A DNA stretch of 64,000 nt, from NCBI GenBank assembly GCA_961205875.1, contig OY540810.1, positions 30,690,001-30,754,000 on the forward strand, in the 5' to 3' direction. The notes beneath the pieces were generated by a model, which worked only from the letters and a program-made list of their open reading frames with translations, ran no database searches and had not been told where the DNA came from. The stretch comes from Sialis fuliginosa. Lineage: Eukaryota; Arthropoda; Insecta; Megaloptera; Sialidae. A program made the translations under genes and the position numbers. Shown here in pieces: positions 53,295 to 64,000 of this stretch (its first letter is position 1; each line of letters starts with the position of its first letter).

Positions 53295-53602
53295 TATATG
53301 CATAACTAAAATCTCAAATATAAAAAAACAAACTTAAAAAAACGACCCACTATGTTTTATTACTAAATAACGCTAAAAAATTTTCAATTAAAATACAATA
53401 TTGTGAAGTTATGTACCTATAATACAATACAATATATTTTTTTAAACAGAAGTTATATTAATATTTATTTGTTGTAAGTCACTTGTAAGTAAGTAAATGT
53501 ATATTTTTTACTTATTCAAATTCAAAATTATATTCTATTACGTTTTATATCATAAAATATTTAAGAAGTATAAAAAAATACCACACTACAAAAAATAAAA
53601 AA

Positions 53603-53720
53603 GACAACGGCACGCGGTGTTCCCAAGCGGTCACCCATCCAAGTACTAACCGCGCCCGATGTTGCTTAACTTCGGTGATCGGACGAGAACCGGTGTATTC
53701 AACATGGTATGGCCGTTGTC
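53603..53720 (-). rRNA. 5S rRNA gene, full length, in left arm of palindrome
   Basis: The - strand reads a complete 5S rRNA: GACAACGGCCATACCATG at the 5' end, GGTTCTCGTCCGATCACCG, then AAGTTAAGCAAC, GTTAGTACTTGGATGGG, TGACCGCTTGGGAACACC and GCGTGCCGTTGTC. Terminal helix I (GACAACGGC with GCCGTTGTC) pairs perfectly. The internal Pol III promoter blocks (A-box region AAGTTAAGCAAC, C-box region GGATGGGTGACC) are present. A TTTTTT run directly follows as terminator. The length is 118 nt, close to the usual 120. It looks transcribable, but it sits inside an inverted-repeat element rather than a tandem array, so it may be a dispersed copy. Confidence 0.92.
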
Positions 53721-54050
53721 AATTGTTTTAAGAATATGACCTACTATTTATTCGACTTACAATTTCATGTAATTATTATTAAAAATAAAAAAAAAACTTT
53801 TATAATTAATAATTTGCCTTTTAAAACCGACTAAAGGCAGAAAATAAAATTCGGTTAGACTCTTTTTGTACTAAATAAGTATTGCATTTAAAAAAAAGTT
53901 CATTTAGTTCAATATTTAGTACCGAATTTTATTTTCTGCCTTTAGTCGGTTTTAAAAGGTAAATTATTGATAAAAAAAGTTTTTTCTATATTTAAATATT
54001 GATTACATGAGTACGTCGATTAAATAGTAGGCCATAATCATAAAAGAAAT

Positions 54051-54794
54051 GACAACGGCCATACCATGTTGAATACACCGGTTCTCGTCCGAACTTACAG
54101 ACCTCGAGTATATACAAGACAATATTAACAGAATATCACAAAAATTTTATGAAACACAACTTGACGCGCATGAGCTGACAAAAACAATAACCGAAACTAG
54201 AGAACACAACTTGACGCACAGACTGAAACATAAAATACCGTACCAGACTTTACCAATATTTAGACAATAGCAACAATTAAAAATACGTGTGAATGGAGCG
54301 AGTGAGAGATGACAAGCGCCATGCGCAAGCCGTCTCTCTCACGCTCCAGAAACACGTGGACAACAACTGACTGACCAATGAGAGTGGGAGGTGGCAAGCG
54401 ATAGCGAACTATCTCTCGCTCTCTCTACAACACAACAATTGACTTAACTAGGTTTTTCACCTTCGCTTTTCCTAGCAATTAAACCATAACATCCAATTAC
54501 CCCAACTGCAAGGCTGGCGCCTGTATTTATTTAATTATTTTTAGATTCTTTGATTAACAGTAACTTAGGATAATCCTCTAATGGAAGGAACCTATAATAT
54601 AAGCAAATTATTTTTAAACATAAGATGTAAATAAATATATTATTTTTAATCCTTTTGTAAATATGTATAGAATTGTAAATAAATATTTTTGAATTGAATT
54701 GAATTGGTTCTCGTCCGATCACCGAAGTTAAGCAACATCGGGCGCGGTTAGTACTTGGATGGGTGACCGCTTGGGAACACCGCGTGCCGTTGTC
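54051..54794 (+). pseudogene. 5S rRNA gene split by a retrotransposon
   Basis: Bases 54051-54092 are the first 42 nt of 5S rRNA and 54719-54794 the remaining 76. Joined, they match the other copy at all 118 positions. Between them lies a 613-bp insertion plus a 13-bp repeat of the 5S sequence GGTTCTCGTCCGA (54080-54092 and 54706-54718). A TTTTTT terminator follows at 54795. The gene is broken by the insertion between helix regions, ahead of the A box, so the downstream half still holds the internal promoter blocks but cannot give 5S rRNA. Confidence 0.9.
54093..54705 (+). mobile_element. 5'-truncated non-LTR retrotransposon (LINE)
   Basis: The insert begins abruptly inside an open frame (54094-54267, stop TAG at 54268-54270). 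Its residues (DLEYIQDNINRISQKFYE, then HNLTHRLKHKIPYQT) resemble the extreme C-terminus of Jockey/R1-like ORF2 proteins. About 430 bases of 3' UTR follow, containing AATAAATATT, and the element ends in three GAATT units. Truncation at the 5' end, a short-repeat 3' tail and a 13-bp target duplication are the marks of target-primed reverse transcription. The clade is inferred from a short peptide only. Confidence 0.75.
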
Positions 54795-55376
54795 TTTTTT
54801 ATTTTATTTTTTCTCAGTGTGGTATTTTATATACTTTTTAAATATTTTATTTATGATATAAAACGTAATAGAATATAATTTTTAATTTGAATAAGTAAAA
54901 AGTATACATTTACCTACAACAAATAAAACTTTTATAACTTCTGTCTAAAAAATATATTCTATACATAACTTCACAATATTGTATTTTAATTGAAAATTTC
55001 AAGCGTTATTTAGTAATAAAACATAGTAGGTCGTGAAAACACGTGGAACTATTGTATGGCTTCTAAACACGCACTACGCATATAACAATAAAATAAATTA
55101 GGTAAATAAAGACCAATTTCGTCATTTTCAAACTAGAAAAGTTATTTAAAGTGGATCTGTTGAAATTTGCATCATATTTATATTTAACCTAATTTAATAG
55201 GCTCTAACTATATTTTCGTAATTTTATATTTTGTTTTCTTTCATTTGATAAATCGACTGCAAAATATATTTTAAATATTTTATTGATCTAACTTTATAAT
55301 GCTAATATGTATAATAGTTAGTTATATTTGATAGGCACCACTTGTGTACCCCTGCCCATTTCATCACACCCACTGC

Positions 55377-55775
55377 CAGGGGTTATTTTATTGTGTAGTT
55401 GTACTTCTACAGTTCTAAAAATGAAAAATGCAGGTGTAAAAGTCAATTTGTGTAGTTGAAAATTATAAATGCAGAGCAAAAAAAAGAAAAAATGTCATTA
55501 CAACCAATAAAACATAAATATACTACAAAAAGGTACATTTGGTTGAAAAAGTACAAGTAGAAAATAAAAAAAGGTCATTGCAATTGCAATATATATATAC
55601 AACAAAGAAGATATTATAGATAAATACAGTTGAAAAACAAAAAAAGGTCATTACAATCGAAACATTAATATACTACAAAAAATTATCCAGTTGAAAAATT
55701 ACAAGTACGAGTACAAAGCAAAAAAAAAGAATAAGAAAAATGTGCAGTTGTAAAATTTTCATAAAATAATCCTTG
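55377..55775. mobile_element. hAT-like element with internal tandem units
   Basis: CAGGGGTTATTTTAT and ATAAAATAATCCTTG form the ends, flanked by the exact 8-bp duplication CCCACTGC (55369-55376 and 55776-55783). Inside are about three imperfect 75-80-bp units, each with an A run, GTCATT, CAAT, TACTACAAAAA and GTTGAAAAA. Non-coding; in the 10.4-kb Ets65A intron. Confidence 0.87.
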
Positions 55776-56141
55776 CCCACTGCCCAACATGTCATTTAAT
55801 ATTTTTCTATTATTTTTTGGTAAAAAGAGATTAAGTTGAAGAAACTTAATTAATTAGTGATTTATACAACGTAGAGTTTTTTTTATATTGTTTGTAGTTT
55901 CAATAAAAAAACGTCTTCAATTTCAAGTGTCCATTTCATTGCGTATTTCCCCTACATAAGATATTGATTTGAAATTTTAATACATACAACTAAGCTATAT
56001 AGTGGTTAGCGGACATTTTAAAATCGTTCTGAAAATTCTGTGATTAATAGTTCCGGAGTACTATGTCGCCAAACGGGCGACGTTTTTTTCTCCACACTAT
56101 AACTTAATATTCTCTTATTATTAAACCACTAAAAAACTAAC

Positions 56142-56353
56142 CTGATGAGCTGGGTATTGCCGCGTGCGGTGACATGAAAGACGTAAGCTTAGCGCTGTGG
56201 TGGTAGGAGCTCATGAACAGGTCGCTCTGGTATTTGTACGCAGCTGGGTCGCTGGACGCCGGCTGCGTCGCCGCCGCTAGACCCTGGAAGTCGAACTTGT
56301 ACGCGTACCGCTTGCCGTGCACCTTCGTCATTATGTTCTTATCGTAGTAATAC
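56142..56353 (-). CDS. Ets65A: Ets65A-like exon: end of ETS domain and conserved tail
   Basis: The acceptor CCTTCAG is followed by G TAT TAC TAC, which completes the arginine and gives [20 protein letters not shown], the last part of the ETS wing. [16 protein letters not shown] and [18 protein letters not shown] then lead to [14 protein letters not shown]. The [11 protein letters not shown] and YKYQSDLF blocks after the domain are features I associate with insect Ets65A rather than Ets21C (from memory, not searched). The donor is TCATCAG|GTTAGT, leaving one base. The exon is GC-rich within an AT-rich intron setting. Confidence 0.94.
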
Positions 56354-56703
56354 CTGAAGGATAAATGTATAGATTAATATATATAATATATACATGTGAT
56401 CATTATCACGTATCTTGTGACTTCAGGGCTAAATTATTTAAAAAATTATAAATGAACATTTTAATTCAACTATCTAGAATTGAAGGATTGCAGTTTAATG
56501 AAAGAACGCGAAAGCCTGAGATTGATAAAACACCTATTTCATTTTTTAAATGAAAGTTTATAGCTTATATAGTTTACGAAATATTTTGCTTTGACTGAAA
56601 AGGACGGACGAACGACAAAGTGAGATTAATAGGGTTTCTTTGGAACCCTAAAAATGCATAAAAAATAGATATATGCAACTTTTTATACAGCAACGACGAT
56701 ATA

Positions 56704-56851
56704 ATGCCGTGTTTAGACCAAAGAAAACAAAACAGCAACACGGTGTTTGAAAAATGAAAACACATCGTATTTAAAAATGCATAGGGTTTATTGCTCTTTT
56801 GTCATAAAGACACGATGTTGCTGTTTTGTTTTTTCGGTCTAAACACGGCAT
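56704..56851. mobile_element. short hairpin MITE (ATGCCGTGTTTAGACC)
   Basis: Inverted repeats of about 45 bases begin ATGCCGTGTTTAGACC and are flanked by TA (56702-56703, 56852-56853). Most of the 148 bases can pair with itself. It lies in the ETS-domain intron. Confidence 0.75.
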
Positions 56852-57256
56852 TAGGATGATAGAAACCAAGAAAATTCGTTTTGTAAATTACAAATAGAAT
56901 GGATATGTTTATACAAAAAAGTCGATCAGACTTGATATTTTTTATCAAAATATATTTCTGTATTCGATGCTACAAAAAAAGGATGTGATTTTAAAATTTT
57001 GTTAGACTATATATGTATATTTTCAAGTTCACTATAATACATTTCTATATAAAAAAACGTGTTTAGAAACTCAATGTATTTTCACAGAGATATATTTGAT
57101 TTACACCGTCTATACTGGAAAATATTTACGTTTGTCAAGATCTTTTATTACGTACAGATATTGTCTCTTTTATTTGTTTCTAAAAAGGTATAGGTATATT
57201 TTTTATAACGAAATTTTATAAAAAAAGGTTAATATATTTTTCGATATCAATTAACT

Positions 57257-58213
57257 CAGCATCGGCTTTAGAGTGGGGGGGGGGGGCAGGGTGACCACCC
57301 GAGGCGCAAGGCCAGGTAGGGCGGCGCAAAATGGGGTATAAGTGACTTTTTTGGTTCAAATCAGTGTACAGGCTGTAATTTTTGAGTAAATTTTTTTTTA
57401 ATCTTCAAATTTTTTGTCAATCTGTTACATGTGATTTAGCAAAAATATTGCTAAATATAAACAATGTTAATTTTAAAAAAAATTAAGAAAAACTATCTAT
57501 TTTTCTTAAATATTTTCTTCAAATTCTTGTAAAAATGAATAATTTTTATGAAAAAAGTACAACCACTGTTAGGTCAATACAAAATGTATTAGGGAAGGCA
57601 CACATATGTACGATTTTTCACATTTTACGTTTTAATTGCAACCCTATCGCGAAATCTATCAATACTGTAGGTACTTTTTGTTCTCTATAAAATTACAAAG
57701 AAAATAAATTAAAAATGAACTCATTATGTTTATTTGTTAAGAAGATATGGTCAATCATTTTAGTTTTGATCTGTTAAATTACGACCTATTTCACGATGAC
57801 ATATCTCCGGTTCTATTAGTGGTAGAGAGTTCAAACTGAGCTCATTTTATTCGTAATGTAGTCTAGTATAAATAAAGGTTTATGAATTTTTTTCAGAGTC
57901 GTTAAAAAAATGTGTGAGATGATTAATTTATTTGTTAATTTATCAATTTTAATTTGTTAATAATAGGGGAAGGAGATCTCGACGGTTTTAAGACGTTTGA
58001 TAGTCTTAAAGTTAATGATGTAAGCTATATTTAAAAAAAAAGTTGGAGTCTGTAGGATTGCGCCAAGCTGAGATATTAACTATTCAACTTATTTGTTAAT
58101 TTATCAATTTTAATTGACATTTTCGGTGATTTTTGAACATTTTTTTAAGGGGTGTGGGAGAGGGCGGAAAATAAATCTCGTCCAGGGTGTCAGATTTACT
58201 AAGGTCGGCTCTG
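57257..58213. mobile_element. hAT-like element (CAGNNYCGGC ends)
   Basis: The left end is CAGCATCGGCTTTAGAGTGG and a G run; the right end is TACTAAGGTCGGCTCTG. The flanks AATTAACT and AATCAACT agree at 7 of 8. Subterminal GGGCGGCGC strings and an internal direct repeat (TTATTTGTTAATTTATCAAT near 57926 and 58089) are present. No transposase reading remains. Confidence 0.75.
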
Positions 58214-59035
58214 AATCAACTATGATTGATCAAATTGAATATATGTTCTCACATCCATATATAAAAACACCTGTATATTTACTAATAGCTACTATAATAA
58301 CTTATTTTGGTTAGCTTGAGCGATATGCAAATGACAAATACCGTTTTGTAAATATCAATCAACATCTACAAGCTATAAGGAAATAATTCGTGCGTGTCAA
58401 TAGCGATTCTTGTTAGTGATTGGATCTGCAAGAGTGTTGACAGGCAACCGGTGTTCATGACCTTAAATATATACTGTTTATCGAACACTTATTTGTATCT
58501 GGATTTAAGATTAATGAAACGAAACTGCAATATAATTAAAAGACACATCCAATAACTACTTTGTTTTCTGTACATCACTGATAAAGTTAATTCAATTATG
58601 TCTTCTAAGTAAATTTATATGACGATCTTAAACTAGGGCCATGCATGCTCTTTATATCGCTTCTAGTAGTGCTGATAGGGTGTCATATATATGCAGATAC
58701 TCGCAACATAATAATGGAAATATACGAGAGTAATCGATCGACACTTGGTCACATAAAAAACAAGAAGTGGTTATCGTAAAATAAAATATTTTATTTGATG
58801 AACGCTGCTGGCAGACATAACCAGTGGCGTAACTAGATTTTTTCTGAGGGGGGGGGGGGCATTTGTAAGTTAGGGTACCATCACAGATATAAAGGAATAA
58901 ACGCAGCCGCAGCGATTATTTCGCTCCGGTTTGTGGGAGACTTTATTATAGAAACATGAATGCAATGAAAATATACAATACAATTAAAAATTATATCTAA
59001 TCCTTAACGGAAATGTTTAAACTATTTAATTCCTA

Positions 59036-59356
<321 letters not shown>

Positions 59357-60785
59357 TTAGAAAATCCTTGTTGCCCAGATAATACTAAAATTTATTATTG
59401 ATTTATTGATTGCTTGAATCCCAGACTACGTAAACTGTTAAATAATTATATAATATAATTAACTACAACGGTAGTGTAACTTCAATTAAGCAGTTTGAGC
59501 AGTTAGACATGTGATGTATTTTTTATTATAAAAATATTTTTGTCATCTGTAATCTATATATTAATACGTGAACATCGAAAATTTTCTTACGATTTTTTAG
59601 TATTTATTATAAAAGGAGGTGAATGAAACTAATATCATTCGAAAGGTACTGTGCCATAGATGTGCACAAAAAAATCATATGTGTATTCTGTGTATGTTGC
59701 CGTTAAGGCAGCCAAAATAAAGTTAACATACACACATGATTTCCCCTCTTGCTGCTTGTTTATTTCCCCTCGCATCGTTAAACAGTTAAAACAATTTTTG
59801 TTGCAAATAGCTTTTACGCTTAATAATAGAAAATGAAGTAAGTTTCCAATTTTTAATTTATTCATTTTGAATTACAGTTGCGATTTCACTTATTTTTGTC
59901 TAAAAGTAAACGGAAAATATATTTGTGTTATCTATTGTTTTGAGAGATCTGTATATTAATAGGTGAACATTGTGAAAATTGTCGTATATTTTTTTCTAAT
60001 TATTATAAAAGGAGGGGAATGGTTAGATTAGGCAAGGTTAGGTTAGGTACTGTGCCATAGATGTACACACAAAAAATCATGTGTGTATGTTTCCGTTAAA
60101 GCAGGTAAAATATTAGTCGAAATTCGACCATAGGCGACAGTGGTAAATTTTAATTTAATTTCTTAAAAAGATGCTATCTGTCTAACTCTAGAGGATAAAT
60201 TGCTGATATGGAGTAGTAAATTTGAATATTTTTTCTTGTATCATCTGTCAAGTAGCCTATGTGAAGTTAGGTTTCTAGTTTCTGCTGAAGTAAATCCGAT
60301 TTTTAAAATAAATATATTAATTGATATTAAAGCATTGCAGACATATTTTTGAATCAAAACGCACACACTGCTCTATTCGACCCCTCTATTCCGAGTATTG
60401 CAACCGTTTTCAAGCAACCTGTTATTATACAGACATTAACTGTATCATTTCTATCGCTCTCTGTTTGTTTTTATGATTTTTCACCTGACTTGTGATATCG
60501 AACTATAAAACCTACAGCCCCCTCAAACTTCCCCCTCTTCGCTAGTGACATGCTAATCGCACGTTTTGTATGATTAATGAACCGTGTATCGACGGCGCAC
60601 CTTTTTATGATCAACAGGGCCGGTATTAGAACAGTTTCAAAAAACACCTTTTAGAATGATTTAATGAATTATTTATTTAAGTAAGTAATACTAATGATTT
60701 CGACCTTATAAAAATTATATTATATATACATATATTATTCAAACAATATTTTGCAAAGACATTTTGAGAAATCATTGTTATAAAG

Positions 60786-61515
60786 CAGGCCTGGCCAAGT
60801 CAAATTACTCCACGGGCCGCATTGAAGACCTAAAATATACCGAGGGTTGCACATAACGAAAAATAATTTAAAAAAATGTTCTCATAATTTGTTCAATATT
60901 TAACTTTACAATGAATTTCGTACTTATTGATTTTTTTCTATTCACTTTTATTTTTTGAAATAGAACTACGCCTTCCTCGGTGGTAACTTCGGTCTCATAT
61001 AAAAACGCAAATAGATTTATAAGAACAGTTTTAACCTTACATCCCTCAACCCTTAAATAAGCATAAAAAGTTAAGCTAATTTTCATAGGATTTTTAACCT
61101 ACAATATTTCACTCCCTGTCACAGAGGAAGAGCTGTAATTGGTTTCATTCGATTTGGCCGGAAAAATCATATGAGAAGAGTAGGGTAAAAAATTTACCAC
61201 CTATCTCACATATAGGAGCCTAGATATTTACGATTTTGTATATTTGCGAAAAAAAAATCAATAATTCGTCCCTTGTCACAGATAAATGGCTGTAATGGAT
61301 CTCACATGATCAACAATACTTCAAGTTCTTAATTTTATATTATAAAAATAGTTTGAACCGTTAAAAATATTAGTTAATAAAAAAATATTTTAAATGTCCT
61401 TTTTCAGACATTCTGAAACACCTGATATTTAAAAAACGTTATAAAACATAATTTATTCGTATGAAGCCGCGGGTTGCACATAAAGACGCGGCGGACCGCA
61501 GGTTGGCCAGCCCTG
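60786..61515. mobile_element. hAT-like element (CAGGSCTGGCCAA ends)
   Basis: CAGGCCTGGCCAAGTC and GGTTGGCCAGCCCTG are flanked by the exact duplication TTATAAAG (60778-60785 and 61516-61523). CGGGCCGC and GCGGACCGC lie just inside the ends. The ~70-codon ORF within it is not recognisable. Confidence 0.88.
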
Positions 61516-61827
61516 TTATAAAGTTTAGGGGCATATTTCTCGGGGTTCGACATAAGATGAAACTATGTTTAGGTAAGTTTAGTTTCGTGGAAATATAAGC
61601 TATCTCGTCTCGTTAAAATCCCAGCCAAACTTGTGTCTTACATGAGATCGAGACTGAGAATTATTATTTGTTTACTGAAAATCCAATTTTTCACAGTTAA
61701 AATTATAGATGTTATGTATATTGTATCTTAAAGTCATCAATTGCTAATAATCTTTTAAAACCAAAATTCTCGACGAGATTTATAAATAAAGTTCATATTG
61801 TCTCGGTCTCATCTCGTCAAAATTCAA

Positions 61828-61935
61828 GTGGTTTCATCTCTGTCTAGTCTCGTGAAAATTACAGTGGTTTCATCTCTGTCTAGTCTCGTGAAAATTACAG
61901 TGGTTTCATCTCGGTCTAATCTCGTGAAAATTTAA
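61828..61935. repeat. three 36-bp tandem repeats
   Basis: The unit GTGGTTTCATCTCTGTCTAG plus TCTCGTGAAAATTACA starts at 61828, 61864 and 61900; the third has CGGTCTAAT in place of CTGTCTAGT. The repeats sit in a wider TCTCGTCTC-rich stretch (61590-61960) similar to 11288-11417 and 35868-35930. Confidence 0.9.
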
Positions 61936-62693
61936 TCCGGCAAACGGAACGAGAGAGAAGTTTCGTCTCAATACTTGATTGTGAATAATTGAAAAAATAT
62001 TAAAGAAGAATAAATAGACTATCAGGTAGTTATAAAAAATAATTTCAAATAAAAAACAACGTCTCTGTATTTTTTTCCCCACCACCACATTTTCCCCGAG
62101 TGTTTAATTTTTAGTGTCGTCGATTCCCCGTCCTCTGATTGGCCAGTTTAACGATTATTTGTTTATGGCCTTCGTTGATTGTTGTGTGTTTTTTTGGTTT
62201 ATTGTTGAGATCCGAGGATATCCCGTGCATAATCGTTGTTCCGCTATTTTTTCACCTTTTTCGTGATACAATTTCGCAAGAGTGTGGGTGTTAATTAACC
62301 TGTTTTATGAAATTTTTAATGACGAGGAGATTGTTGATTTTTATTTGAATTTATATTTCAACTATAAAAAACTAATTTTCTTCATTTTAATATTCAACAT
62401 TACGGTATACATTTCTAAATATCTGTTGAAATTGATATATACATTATACCAAGTTTCAATCACAATTCTCACAAGCAAATTAAATAAAAAATGGTTTATT
62501 TAATAAATTTATGTTCTTCTGTTACGAACTTAAAAAAATTTTTTTTGTTCATTTCATGAACCACACCTTCTTATACTCTCTCAAATTATAAATCTAGATC
62601 CCCATCTGTTATGATGGACACTTGGAACAAATTATATAATACATTTTTTGACTGTTATTTTTCCCTGTGGTGTTTGACTTACGAGACAACCAG

Positions 62694-63377
62694 CCTAGGA
62701 AAAAAATTAGATCTGAAGTGATCAAATCAGATCTTGATAGATCTGCAATTTGAGACAAAATCATATTTATTCACTGGTTTTTGATCTGTGGAGACCTGTA
62801 AAGATCTACAATGATCTCTAAAGATCGTTGTAGATTTAAAAAAAAAATTAATTTTCAATGTTACAACGATCTGTTGTAGATCTTTGTAGAACGTTGTAGA
62901 TCTTTGCAGGTTTCTACATATCCACAACCATGGGCGCCGGGAGGGGGGCGCAAGGAGGTGCACTTGCACCCCCCTGGCAAAAACAAAAAACTAAAAAAAT
63001 TAAGAAATACAATTTTCATTTCAAAATTCAGGTCAGAATATAAAAGTTATTTTTATATTTTTTGTTTTTTTTTTTTTTTTTGGTCGCGTCAAGTTGATTG
63101 TAATTTTATAAATTTAAATAACGTTAGATAAGGAAAAATAAAAACTGAAGACCTTTTTTTTTAGTCATGCTAAATGCAATGCAAATTTATTATTACAAAA
63201 TTATTATTATTTTATTATTTTATATGTAATTTAATTTTATATATCTAGATGCACCCCCCTGAAAGAAATTCTGCCGGTGCCCATGTCCACAACCAGTGAG
63301 CAAATATGATTTTGTATCAAAATGCAGATCTATTAAGATCTGATTTGATCACTTCAGATCCAATTTTTTTTCCTGGG
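62694..63377. mobile_element. GATCT-rich inverted-repeat element, host of a nested insertion
   Basis: The left end CCTAGGAAAAAAATTAGATC and the complement of the right end CCCAGGAAAAAAAATTGGAT begin inverted repeats of about 100 bases, with GATCTGAAGTGATCAAATCA conserved in both. GATCT recurs many times in the interior. No duplication was found at the edges. A second element (62929-63285) sits inside it. Confidence 0.75.
62929..63285. mobile_element. nested hAT-like MITE (CATGGGCRCCGG ends)
   Basis: CATGGGCGCCGGGAGG and CTGCCGGTGCCCATG bound the element, with the exact duplication TCCACAAC at 62921-62928 and 63286-63293. GCACCCCCCTG occurs near both ends in the same orientation. A GACC-T9-AGTC string lies at 63150-63166. 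Non-coding. Confidence 0.9.
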
Positions 63378-64000
63378 AGTAGAAATATATTATCTCAGCT
63401 CAAAACTACAACCGTTCTACTTTCTGCACATGTATTTGAAATTCAACTAATCGTATACACGGGTTATATTAAGAAACCAAGAAATAAAGCTATATAATTC
63501 TTTATAACATCTTAATTTCAATCTTGTATGAAAATTTCATATAAAAAAGTCATTACCTATACCATTGATGTTAAATAAATTAGTGTTTTATTTTTAAAAT
63601 AAAAATCCGTGGCGTGTAATTTAGTGAATTAGTTAATAATTTGATTTGGCTGCATCATGCAACAAACCCGCTTCATTCAAACAGTTTGTTGCATGTCTGG
63701 AAATCTAATGAGATAGTTCAGTTTGTAGTTTTTCGATTATTACTTTTAAATGTGAATTTATGAAACAGCCAGGTTTCAATATCGCGTGGAATTAATTTCA
63801 AATACAAAAATATTGTATGAGCTATTAAAAAGCCAAACTAATTAACTAAATTATTTTCGATTACATAGCCACACAAAAATTGAATTTTCCGGTGCTTGAA
63901 TTTTGGGTTTAGGTTCAATTTTTCCAAAAAAAGTGTGCGATACCAAAAAAGCGACCTATATAGCATTGTAGTATATGTCGAGCATAGTCAAAATCCAAAT

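Larger units (their letters stand above)
53342..55034. mobile_element. long-inverted-repeat (foldback) element carrying two 5S genes
   Basis: The outer ends are ACGACCCACTATGTTTTATT and, in reverse complement, ACGACCTACTATGTTTTATT. The arms run inward for about 520 bases each and match throughout with scattered substitutions and indels: spacer, the 5S gene, then a second spacer containing CCTTTTAAAACCGACTAAAG. They meet at a short centre near 53870-53905. Without the 613-bp LINE and its duplication the unit is 1067 bp. The 5S genes point outward from the centre. No target-site duplication, transposase or known terminal motif was found, so an inverted genomic duplication is the alternative to a transposon. 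Confidence 0.75.
45786..56141 (-). other. 10.4-kb Ets65A intron
   Basis: It begins GTTAGT and ends CAG on the - strand. It holds the 5S-bearing palindrome (53342-55034), two hAT-like elements (52473-52709, 55377-55775), a TA-flanked MITE (52906-53294) and a worn hAT-like pair of ends near 48303 and 48904 (TAGGGAACCC / GGGAACCCTA). It also contains GC-rich patches near 47.6 kb and 50.64-50.85 kb that code for nothing recognisable. No alternative exon was identified. Confidence 0.85.

Overview
The window is AT-rich nuclear DNA from an insect. The intron-split genes, the two developmental regulators of animal type and the very dense load of small non-autonomous DNA transposons all point to an arthropod. 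The 5S rRNA sequence and the general repeat style look hemipteran and aphid-like, but that assignment is an inference from general knowledge and was not tested by a search.

Two protein genes are supported, and they converge tail to tail. On the + strand, five exons between 13697 and 19991 encode most of a NAB (NGFI-A/EGR-binding) transcriptional co-regulator, homologous to Drosophila nab. The NCD1 and NCD2 domains and the stop are present; the N-terminal start exon was not found and may lie left of the window. On the - strand, three exons at 59124-59313, 56142-56353 and 45625-45785 encode the whole ETS DNA-binding domain and the C-terminus of an ERG/FLI-class factor, best matched to Drosophila Ets65A; its upstream exons lie beyond the window or were not recognised. 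All splice phases in both genes agree. The stop codons are about 25.6 kb apart, with no recognisable gene between them.

Most of the rest is introns and spacer filled with mobile-element remains. Many hAT-like elements can be bounded by 8-bp target-site duplications, and several Tc1/mariner-like MITEs by TA dinucleotides. There are also long-inverted-repeat foldback elements, nested insertions, a near-perfect 190-bp palindrome at 12221-12412 and a cluster of recent tandem duplications at 39.4-41.0 kb.

The most unusual structure is inside the large Ets65A intron (53342-55034). It is an inverted-repeat element of about 1.07 kb whose two arms each carry a 118-nt 5S rRNA gene, arranged divergently. 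The two 5S sequences are identical although the arms around them have diverged. The right-hand 5S copy is split by a 613-bp, 5'-truncated non-LTR retrotransposon flanked by an exact 13-bp duplication of 5S sequence. No tRNA, CRISPR, prokaryotic operon or intact transposase gene was recognised.
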